A stretch of DNA of 64,000 bases from Paragordius varius. Its lineage: Eukaryota; Nematomorpha. The position numbers were made by a program, and so were the translations under genes. Shown in pieces: positions 54,011 to 64,000 of the stretch. The notes below the pieces were generated by a model. The model worked only from the letters and a program-made list of their open reading frames with translations, made no database searches and was not told the origin of the DNA. The stretch is from NCBI GenBank assembly GCA_964247055.1, contig OZ176050.1:1054001-1118000 (forward strand), written 5' to 3'. Position 1 is the first letter of the stretch. Every line of letters begins with the position of its first letter.

Positions 54011-54781
54011 AACTTTTTCATAATCGATTTTTACAACGATACTTTAAAAATTAATGTATAAAACTAGTCGCATCAATACTCAAGCTAAACATTGTCCTTA
54101 AAAATCGGATATTGGTCACCGGTGAACTAAACTATTTTTTATACATTCTCTTAGTAAGACTACATCAAAATATAGAAATAGTTTGACAAACTCTTTCATA
54201 TCCGATTTTTACAAAGATACTTTAAAAATTATTAAAACTAGTCGCATCAATACTCAAGTTAAACTTTGTCCTTAAAAATCGAATATACCGGTGAACAAAA
54301 TTATTTTATATACATTCTCTTAGTAAGACTACATTAAAATATAGAGATAGTTTGACAAACTCTTTCATATCCGATTTTTACAACGATATTTAAAAATTAA
54401 TGTATAAAACTAGTCGTATCAATAAATCGCATCAATACTCAAGTTAAACTTTGTCCTTAAAAATCGGATATTGGTCACCGGTGAACAAAACTATTTTTTA
54501 TACATTCTCTTAGTAAGACTACATCAAAATATAGAGATAGTTTGACAAACTCTTTCATATCCGATTTTTACAGCGATACTTTAAAAAGTAATGTATTAAA
54601 CTAGTCGCATCAATACTCAAGTTAAACTTTATCCTTAAAAATCGGATATTGGTCACCGGTGAACAAAATTATTTTTTATACATTCTCTTAGTAAGACTAC
54701 ATCAAAATATAGAGATAGTTTGACAAACTCTTTCTTATCCGATTTTTACAACGATACTTTAAAAATTATGGTATTAAACCA

Positions 54782-57700
54782 GTCGCATCAATACTCAAGT
54801 ATAACTTTGTCATTAAAAATCGGATATTGGTCACCGGTGAACAAAATTATTTTATATACATTCTCTTAGTAAGACTACATCAAAATATAGAGATAGTTTG
54901 ACAAACTCTGTCATATCCGATTTTTACAACGATACTTTAAAAATTAATGTATAAAACTAGTCGCATCAATACTCAAGCTAAAATTGTCCTTAAAAATCGG
55001 ATATTGGTCACCGGTGAACAAAACTATTTTTTATACATTCTCTTAGTAAGACTACATCATTATATAGAGATAGTTTGACAAACTCTTTCATATCCGATTT
55101 TTACAACGATATTTAAGAATTAATGTATAAAACTAGTCGTATCAATAAATAGCATCAATACTCAAGTTAAACTTTGTCCTTAAAAATCGGATATTGGTCA
55201 CCGATGAACAAAATTATTTTTTATACATTCTCTTAGTAGGACTACATCAAAATATAGAGATAGTTTGGCAAACTTTTTCATAATCGATTTTTACAACGAT
55301 ACTTTAAAAATTAATGTATAAAACTAGTCGCATCAATACTCAAGCTAAACATTGTCCTTAAAAATCGGATATTGGTCACCGGTGAACTAAACTATTTTTT
55401 ATACATTCTCTTAGTAAGACTACATCAAAATATAGAAATAGTTTGACAAACTCTTTCATATCCGATTTTTACAAAGATACTTTAAAAATTATTAAAACTA
55501 GTCGCATCAATACTCAAGTTAAACTTTGTCCTTAAAAATCGAATATACCGGTGAACAAAATTATTTTATATACATTCTCTTAGTAAGACTACATTAAAAT
55601 ATAGAGATAGTTTGACAAACTCTTTCATATCCGATTTTTACAACGATATTTAAAAATTAATGTATAAAACTAGTCGTATCAATAAATCGCATCAATACTC
55701 AAGTTAAACTTTGTCCTTAAAAATCGGATATTGGTCACCGGTGAACAAAATTATTTTTTATACCTTCTCTTAGTAAGACTACATAAAAATAAAGAGATAG
55801 TTTGACAAACTCTTTCATATCCGATTTTTACAACGATACTTCAAAAATTAATGTATAAAACTAGTCGTATCAATAAATCGTATCAATACTCAAGTTAAAC
55901 TTTGTCCTTAAAAATCGGATATTGGTAACCGGTGAACAAAATTATTTTTTATACATTCTCTTAGTAGGACTACATCAAAATATAGAGATAGTTTGGCAAA
56001 CTCTTTCTTATCCGATTTTTACAACGATACTTTAAAAATTATGGAATTAAACCAGTCGCAATACTCAAGTTAAACTTTGTCCTTAAAAATCGGATATTGG
56101 TCACCGGTGAACAAAACTATTTTTTATACATTCTCTTAGTAAGACTACATCAAAATATAGAGATAGTTTGACAAACTCTTTCATATCCGATTTTTACAAC
56201 AATTCTTTAAAAATTAATGTATTAAACTAGTCGCATCAATACTCAAGTTAAACTTTATCCTTAAAAATCAGATATTGGTCACCGGTGAACAAAATTATTT
56301 TTTATACATTCTCTTAGTAGGACTACATCAAAATATAGAGATAGTTTGGCAAACTCTTTCATATCCGATTTTTACAACGATACTTTAAAAATTATGGTAT
56401 TAAACCAGTCGCATCAATACTCAAGTTAAACTTTGTCCTTAAAAATGAGATATTGGTCACCGGTGAACAAAATTATTTTTTATACATTCTCTTAGTAGGA
56501 CTACATCAAAATATAGAGATAGTTTGGCAAACTCTTTCATATCCGATTTTTACAACGATACTTTAAAAATTATGGTATTAAACCAGTCGCATCAATACTC
56601 AAGTTAAACTTTGTCCTTAAAAATCGGATATTGGTCACCGGTGAACAAAACTATTTTTTATACATTCTCTTAGTAAGACTACATCAAAATATAGAGATAG
56701 TTTGACAAACTCTTTCATATCCGATTTTTACAACGATACTTTAAAAATTAATGTATTAAACTAGTCGCATCAATACTCAAGTTAAACTTTGTCCTTAAAA
56801 ATCGGATATTGGTCACCGGTGAACAAAATTATTTTTTATACATTCTCATAGTAAGACTACATCAAAATATAGAAATAGTTTGACAAACTCTTTCATATCC
56901 GATTTTTACAACGATATTTAAAAATTAATGTATAAAACTAGTCGTATCAATAAATAGCATCAATACTCAAGTTAAACTTTGTCCTTAAGAATCGGATATT
57001 GGTCACCGATGAACAAAATTATTTTTTATACATTCTCTTAGTAGGACTACATCAAAATATAGAGATAGTTTGGCAAACTTTTTCATAATCGATTTTTACA
57101 ACGATACTTTAAAAATTAATGTATAAAACTAGTCGCATCAATACTCAAGTTATTTGTCCTTAAAAATCGGATATTGGTCACCGGTGAACAAAACTATTTT
57201 TTATACATTCTCATTAAGACTACATCAAAATATAGAGATAGTTTGACAAACTCTTTCATATCCGATTTTTACAGCGATACTTTAAAAATTAATGTATTAA
57301 ACTAGTCGCATCAATACTCAAGTTAAACTTTGTCATTAAAAATCGGATATTGGTCACCGGTGAACAAAATTATTTTATATACATTCTCTTAGTAAGACTA
57401 CATCAAAATATAGAGATAGTTTGACAAACTCTTTCATAATCGATTTTTACAACGATACTTTAAAAATTAATGTATAAAACTAGTCGCATCAATACTCAAG
57501 TTATTTGTCCTTAAAAATCGGATATTGGTCACCGGTGAACAAAACTATTTTTTATACATTCTCATTAAGACTACATCAAAATATAGAGATAGTTTGACAA
57601 ACTCTTTCATATCCGATTTTTACAGCGATACTTTAAAAATTAATGTATTAAACTAGTCGCATCAATACTCAAGTTAAACTTTGTCATTAAAAATCGGATA

Positions 57701-57965
57701 TTGGTCACCTGTGAACAAAACTATTTTTTATACATTCTCTTAGTAAGACTACATCATTATATAGAGATAGTTTGACAAACTCTTTCATATCCGATTTTTA
57801 CAACGATATTTAAGAATTAATGTATAAAACTAGTCGTATCAATAAATAGCATCAATACTCAAGTTAAACTTTGTCCTTAAAAATCGGATATTGGTCACCG
57901 ATGAACAAAATTATTTTTTATACATTCTCTTAGTAGGACTACATCAAAATATAGAGATAGTTTGG
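54782..57965 (+). repeat. 3952-bp-spaced duplication, copy 2
   Basis: This is the partner of 50830-54010, about 3.2 kb and eighteen monomers. It leaves the shared order near 57.97 kb, where TTTTTCATAATCG is replaced by TTTTTCATATCCG and a short TTATTAAAAC monomer. The small deletions of copy 1 are absent, so they arose after the duplication or in copy 1 only. Confidence 0.9.
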
Positions 57966-59610
57966 CAAACTTTTTCATATCCGATTTTTACAACGATACT
58001 TTAAAAATTATTAAAACTAGTCGCATCAATACTCAAGCTAAACATTGTCCTTAAAAATCGGATATTGGTCACCGGTGAACTAAACTATTTTTTATACATT
58101 CTCTTAGTAAGACTACATCAAAATATAGAGATAGTTTGACAAACCCTTTCATATCCGATTTTTACAACAATTCTTTAAAAATTAATGTATTAAACTAGTC
58201 GCATCAATACTCAAGTTAAACTTTATCCTTAAAAATCAGATATTGGTCACCGGTGAACAAAATTATTTTATATACATTCTCTTAGTAAGACTACATTAAA
58301 ATATAGAGATAGTTTGACAAACTCTTTCATATCCGATTTTTACAACGATATTTAAAAATTAATGTATAAAACTAGTCGTATCAATAAATCGCATCAATAC
58401 TCAAGTTAAACTTAGTCCTTAAAAATCGGATATTGGTAACCGGTGAACAAAATTATTTTTTATACATTCTCTTAGTAGGACTACATCAAAATATAGAGAT
58501 AGTTTGGCAAACTCTTTCTTATCCGATTTTTACAACGATACTTTAAAAATTATGGAATTAAACCAGTCGCAATACTCAAGTTAAACTTTGTCCTTAAAAA
58601 TCGGATATTGGTCACCGGTGAACAAAACTATTTTTTATACATTCTCTTAGTAAGACTACATCAAAATATAGAGATAGTTTGACAAACCCTTTCATATCCG
58701 ATTTTTACAACAATTCTTTAAAAATTAATGTATTAAACTAGTCGCATCAATACTCAAGTTAAACTTTATCCTTAAAAATCAGATATTGGTCACCGGTGAA
58801 CAAAATTATTTTTTATACATTCTCTTAGTAGGACTACATCAAAATATAGAGATAGTTTGGCAAACTCTTTCATATCCGATTTTTACAACGATACTTTAAA
58901 AATTATGGTATTAAACCAGTCGCATCAATACTCAAGTTAAACTTTGTCCTTAAAAATGAGATATTGGTCACCGGTGAACAAAATTATTTTTTATACATTC
59001 TCTTAGTAGGACTACATCAAAATATAGAGATAGTTTGGCAAACTCTTTCATATCGGATTTTTACAACGATACTTTAAAAATTATGGTATTAAACCAGTCG
59101 CATCAATACTCAAGTTAAACTTTGTCCTTAAAAATCGGATATTGGTCACCGGTGAACAAAACTATTTTTTATACATTCTCTTAGTAAGACTACATCAAAA
59201 TATAGAGATAGTTTGACACACTCTTTCATATCCGATTTTTACAACGATACTTTAAAAATTAATGTATTAAACTAGTCGCATCAATACTCAAGTTAAACTT
59301 TGTCCTTAAAAATCGGATATTGGTCACCGGTGAACAAAATTATTTTTTATACATTCTCATAGTAAGACTACATCAAAATATAGAAATAGTTTGACAAACT
59401 CTTTCATATCCGATTTTTACAACGATATTTAAAAATTAATGTATAAAACTAGTCGTATCAATAAATAGCATCAATACTCAAGTTAAACTTTGTCCTTAAG
59501 AATCGGATATTGGTCACCGATGAACAAAATTATTTTTTATACATTCTCTTAGTAGGACTACATCAAAATATAGAGATAGTTTGGCAAACTTTTTCATAAT
59601 CGATTTTTAC

Positions 59611-60535
59611 AACAATACTTTAAAAATTAATGTATAAAACTAGTCGCATCAATACTCAAGTTAAATTTTGTCCTTAAAAATGGTATATTGGTCACCGGTG
59701 AACAAAACTATTTTTTATACATTCTCTTAGTAAGACTACATTAAAATATAGAGATAGTTTGACAAACTATTTCATATCCGATTTTTACAACGATACTTTA
59801 GAAATTAATGTATTAAACTAGTCGCATCAATACTCAAGTTTAACTTTGTCCTTAAAAATCGGATATTGGTCACCGGTGAACAAAACTATTTTTTATACAT
59901 TCTCTTAGTAGGACTACATCAAAGAGATAGTTTGGCAAACTCTTTCATATCCGATTTTTACAGCGATACTTTAAAAATTAATGTATTAAACTAGTCGCAT
60001 CAATACTCAAGTTATTTGTCCTTAAAAATCGGATATTGGTCACCGGTGAACAAAATTATTTTTTATAGATTCTCTTAGTAAAACTACATCAAAATATAGA
60101 AATAGTTTGACAAATTCTTTCATATCCGATTTTTACAACAATACTTTAAAAATTAATGTATAAAACTAGTCGCATCAATACTCAAGTTAAATTTTGTCCT
60201 TAAAAATGGGATATTGGTCACCGGTGAACAAAACTATTTTTTATACATTCTCTTAGTAAGACTACATTAAAATATAGAGATAGTTTGACAAACTATTTCA
60301 TATCCGATTTTTACAACGATACTTTAGAAATTAATGTATTAAACTAGTCGCATCAATACTCAAGTTTAACTTTGTCCTTAAAAATCGAATATTGGTCACC
60401 GGTGAACAAAACTATTTTTTATACATTCTCTTAGTAGGACTACATCAAAGAGATAGTTTGGCAAACTCTTTCATATCCGATTTTTACAGCGATACTTTAA
60501 AAATTAATGTATTAAACTAGTCGCATCAATACTCA
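59611..60535 (+). repeat. 526-bp tandem duplication of three monomers
   Basis: AACAATACTT (59611 and 60137) and AAAGAGATAG (59921 and 60447) are 526 bp apart. One monomer in each unit lacks about 8 bp in ACATCAAAGAGATAG, a form also present near 9866 at the left end of the array. Confidence 0.87.
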
Positions 60536-60849
60536 AGTTAAACTTTGTCCTTAAAAATCGGATATTGGTCACCGGTGAACGAAACTATTTTTTATACATT
60601 CTCTTAGTAGGACTACATCAAAATATAGAGATAGTTTGGCAAACTCTTTCATATCCGATTTTTACAGCGATACTTTAAAAATTAATGTATTAAACTAGTC
60701 GCATCAATACTCAAGTTAAACTTTGTCCTTAAAAATCGGATATTGGTCACCGGTGAACGAAACTATTTTTTATACATTCTCTTAGTAAAACTACATCAAA
60801 ATATAGAAATAGTTTGACAAATTCTTTCATATCCGATTTTTACAACGAT

Positions 60850-62085
60850 ACTTTAAAAATTAATGTATAAAACTAGTCGCATCAATACTCAAGTTAAATT
60901 TTGTCCTTAAAAATGGGATATTGGTCACCGGTGAACAAAACTATTTTTTATACATTCTCTTAGTAAGACTACATCAAAATATAGAGATAGTTTGACAAAC
61001 TATTTCATATCCGATTTTTACAACGATACTTTAGAAATTAATGTATTAAACTAGTCGCATCAATACTCAAGTTAAACTTTGTCCTTAAAAATCGGATATT
61101 GGTCACCGGTGAACAAAACTATTTTTTTTACATTATCTTAGTAAGACTACATCAAAATATAGAGATAGTTTGACAAACTCTTTCATATCCGATTTTTACA
61201 GCGATACTTTAAAAATTAATGTATTAAACTAGTCGCATCAATACTCAAGTTAAACTTTGTCCTTAAAAATCGGATATTGGTCACCGGTGAACGAAACTAA
61301 TTTTTATACATTCTCTTAGTAGGACTACATCAAAATATAGAGATAGTTTGGCAAACTCTTTCATATCCGATTTTTACAACGATACTTTAAAAATTAATGT
61401 ATAAAACTAGTCGCATCAATACTCAAGTTAACATTTGTCCTTAAAAATCGGATATTGGTCACGGGTGAACAAAATTAGTTTTTATACATTCTCATAGTAA
61501 GACTACATCAAAATATAGAAATAGTTTGACAAACTCTTTCATATCCGATATTACAACGATAAAGCTAAACATTGTCCTTAAAAATCGGATATTGGTCACC
61601 GGTGAACAAAACTATTTTTTATACATTCTCATTAAGACTACATCAAAATATAGAGATAGTTTGACAAACTCTTTCATATCCGATTTTTACAGCGATATTT
61701 TAAATTAATGTATTAAACTAGTCGCATCAATACTCAAGTTAAACTTTGTCCTTAAAAATCGGATATTGGTCACCGGTGAACAAAATTATTTTTTATACAT
61801 TCTCTTAGTAAGACTACATCAAAATATAGAGATAGTTTGACAAACTCTATCATATCCGATTTTTACAACGATACTTTAAAAATTATGGTATTAAACCAGT
61901 CGCATCAATACTCACGTATAACTTTGTCCTTAAAAATCGGATATTGGTCACCGGTGAACAAAATTATTTTATATACATTCTCTTAGTAAAACTACATCAA
62001 AATACAGAGATAGTTTGACAAACTCTTTCATATCCGATTTTTACAACGATACTTTAAAAATTAATGTATAAAACTAGTCGCATCA
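60850..62085 (+). repeat. Right copy of the 1.2-kb block at 10.1-11.3 kb
   Basis: This carries the variants listed for 10095-11330 in the same order, including the 135-bp monomer at 61521, which is the only one of its class right of 27 kb. A private 2-bp loss (GATATTTTAAATTAATG near 61695) shortens its open frame. The match ends where 62.09 kb reads CAAGTTAAAC and 11.34 kb reads CAAGCTAAAC. Confidence 0.88.
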
Positions 62086-62639
62086 ATACTCAAGTTAAAC
62101 TTTGTCCTTAAAAATCGGATATTGGTCACCGGTGAACAAAACTATTTTTTATACATTCTCTTAGTAAGACTACATCAAAATATAGAGATAGTTTGACAAA
62201 CTCTTTCATATCCGATTTTTACAACGATACTTTAAAAATTAATGTATTAAACTAGTCGCATCAATACTCAAGTTAAACTTTGTCCTTAAAAATCGGATAT
62301 TGGTCACCGGTGAACAAAATTATTTTTTATACATTCTCATAGTAAGACTACATCAAAATATAGAAATAGTTTGACAAACTCTTTCATATCCGATTTTTAC
62401 AACGATATTTAAAAATTAATGTATAAAACTAGTCGTATCAATAAATAGCATCAATACTCAAGTTAAACTTTGTCCTTAAGAATCGGATATTGGTCACCGA
62501 TGAACAAAATTATTTTTTATACATTCTCTTAGTAGGACTACATCAAAATATAGAGATAGTTTGGCAAACTTTTTCATAATCGATTTTTACAACGATACTT
62601 TAAAAATTAATGTATAAAACTAGTCGTATCAATACTCAA

Positions 62640-63555
62640 GTTATTTGTCCTTAAAAATCGGATATTGGTCCCCGGTGAACAAAATTATTTTTTATACATT
62701 CTCTTAGTAAAACTACATCAAAATATAGAAATAGTTTGACAAACTCTTTCATATCCGATTTTTACAACGATACTTTAAAAATTAATGTATAAAACTAGTC
62801 GCATCAATACTCAAGTTATTTGTCCTTAAAAATTGGATATTGGTCCCCGGTGAACAAAATTATTTTTTATACATTCTCTTAGTAAAACTACATCAAAATA
62901 TAGAAATAGTTAAACAAATTCTTTCATATCCGATTTTTACAACGATACTTTAAAAATTAATGTATAAAACTAGTCGCATCAATACTCAAGTTAAATTTTG
63001 TCCTTAAAAATGGGATATTGGTCACCGGTGAACAAAACTATTTTTTATACATTCTCTTAGTAAGACTACATCAAAATATAGAGATAGTTTGACAAACTAT
63101 TTCATATCCGATTTTTACAACGATACTTTAGAAATTAATGTATTAAACTAGTCGCATCAATACTCAAGTTAAACTGTGTCCTTAAAAATCGGATATTGGT
63201 CACCGGTGAACAAAACTATTTTTTATACATTCTCTTAGTAGGACTACATCAAAATATAGAGATAGTTTGGCAAACTCTTTCATATCCGATTTTTACAACG
63301 ATACTTTAAAAATTATGGTATTAAACCAGTCGCATCAATACTCAAGTTACACTTTGTCCTTAAAAATCGGATATTGGTCACCGGTGAACAAAACTACTTA
63401 TTATACATTCTCTTAGTAAGACTACAACAAAATATAGAGCTAGTTTGACAAACTCTTTCAAATCCGATTTTTACAACGATATTTAAAAATTAATGTATAA
63501 AACTAGTCGTATCAATAAATCGCATCAATACTCAAGTTAAACTTTGTCCTTAAAA
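62640..63555 (+). repeat. Right copy of the 0.9-kb block at 12.04-12.97 kb
   Basis: The order of the two TCCCCGG variants and ACTTATTATAC is kept at a constant offset of 50594 bp. Private changes include AATTGGATATT near 62832 and TACAACAAAATATAGAGC near 63424. Confidence 0.85.
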
Positions 63556-63639
63556 ATCGGATATTGGTCACCGGTGAACAAAACTATTTTTTATACATTC
63601 TCTTAGTAAGACTACATCAAAATATAGAGATAGTTTGAC

Positions 63640-64000
63640 AAACCCTTTCATATCCGATTTTTACAACAATTCTTTAAAAATTAATGTATTAAACTAGTCG
63701 CATCAATACTCAAGTTAAACTTTATCCTTAAAAATCAGATATTGGTCACCGGTGAACAAAATTATTTTTTATACATTCTCTTAGTAGGACTACATCAAAA
63801 TATAGAGATAGTTTGGCAAACTCTTTCATATCCGATTTTTACAACGATACTTTAAAAATTATGGTATTAAACCAGTCGCATCAATACTCAAGTTAAACTT
63901 TGTCCTTAAAAATGAGATATTGGTCACCGGTGAACAAAATTATTTTTTATACATTCTCTTAGTAGGACTACATCAAAATATAGAGATAGTTTGGCAAACT
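63640..64000 (+). repeat. Copy of the left-edge block, cut by the window end
   Basis: ACAACAATTCTTTAAAAATT followed by TTTATCCTTAAAAATCAG occurs at 8341, 52244, near 56.20, 58.17 and 58.71 kb, and here at 63663 (offset 55322 from the first). Here, as at 58.1 and 58.7 kb, it carries ACAAACCCTTTC, whereas 8.3, 52.2 and 56.2 kb read ACAAACTCTTTC. The last monomer starts at 63986 and is incomplete. Confidence 0.88.

Larger units (their letters stand above)
7939..64000 (+). repeat. Tandem satellite array, 178-bp basic monomer, about 310 copies
   Basis: Counting each monomer from ATAGTTTG, successive starts at 8130, 8308, 8486, 8664, 8842 and 9020 are exactly 178 bp apart. All copies point the same way and the array continues beyond 64000, where the last monomer (from 63986) is cut. 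My G+C count for a consensus monomer is 49 of 178 (about 28%). Neighbouring copies differ by a few substitutions and by a small set of shared indels that define length classes of 135/137, 169, 177, 178 and 191 bp. I saw no transposon or unrelated sequence inside 56 kb. Long, one-direction, higher-order arrays of this kind are typical of centromeric or pericentromeric satellites. No known satellite family is recognised, and the copy number is an estimate from length. Confidence 0.98.

Noticed and set aside
7939..64000. CRISPR-like regular repetition
   Set aside because: Monomers abut head to tail with no unique spacers, the unit is far longer than a CRISPR repeat, and there is no cas gene.
7939..64000. 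CENP-B box in the monomer
   Set aside because: I looked for the TTCG...CGGG pattern. The consensus has no TTCG, and its CG sites are differently placed.
7939..64000. rDNA spacer, tRNA or other RNA gene cluster
   Set aside because: I saw no conserved rRNA or tRNA sequence and no A/B-box pair in the monomer.
1..64000. Coding genes, promoters or an origin of replication
   Set aside because: A/T-rich tracts and TATA-like strings are abundant only because of base composition. Nothing marks a specific site on either strand.
7939..64000. Long terminal repeat or transposon origin for the monomer
   Set aside because: The inverted repeats are internal to each 178-bp unit. No terminal repeats, target-site duplication or transposase remnant is visible.

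Overview
The window is non-coding repetitive DNA from a eukaryotic nuclear genome. I found no gene, RNA gene, transposable element or CRISPR array in 64 kb. It holds two adjoining repeat arrays, and both run off the window edges. The species cannot be named from the sequence. Kilobase satellite arrays with higher-order repeats are typical of centromeric, pericentromeric or subtelomeric heterochromatin. The satellite is about 28% G+C and is not CpG-depleted, which fits a lightly methylated genome such as many insects or other invertebrates better than a vertebrate. That is inference.

Region 1 (1-7922) is an almost pure pentanucleotide microsatellite, (TTTTA)n on the + strand. It is broken by TTTAA runs and by a few recurring short motifs containing G or C. 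From 5165 onward these landmarks recur every 0.94 kb or so, so the simple repeat has its own higher-order structure. At 7923 a recurring motif of the microsatellite (TATATAAATATAG) passes directly into the satellite at a short match, AAATATAG.

Region 2 (7939-64000) is a head-to-tail satellite with a 178-bp basic monomer, roughly 310 copies, all on one strand. Length classes are 135/137 bp (about 41-43 bp deleted), 169 bp (two small deletions), 177 bp, 178 bp and 191 bp (13-bp internal duplication). Each standard monomer has a 10-bp palindrome TCACCGGTGA, a 13-bp dyad AGTTTG-N-CAAACT, and 14-bp inverted-repeat arms (TAAAAATCGGATAT / ATATCCGATTTTTA) that can pair within or across monomers.

The satellite is a patchwork of nested duplications. 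These are a 530-bp duplication near 11-12 kb; 315-bp dimers at 17.9-20.1 kb; a 1.5-kb segment repeated 4431 bp apart; a 1746-bp tandem duplication at 23.6-27.1 kb; a 547-bp trimer series at 31-32.6 kb; a 2004-bp tandem duplication at 34.7-38.7 kb; a 537-bp duplication near 46.2-47.3 kb; and a 3952-bp duplication at 50.8-58.0 kb. Variant blocks from the left end (8.3-13 kb) reappear at the right end (60.8-64 kb). A 1.4-kb block flanks the middle on both sides (15.06, 44.54 and 50.18 kb). This suggests a younger expanded core inside older flanks. Short open frames in both arrays are by-products of the repeat units.
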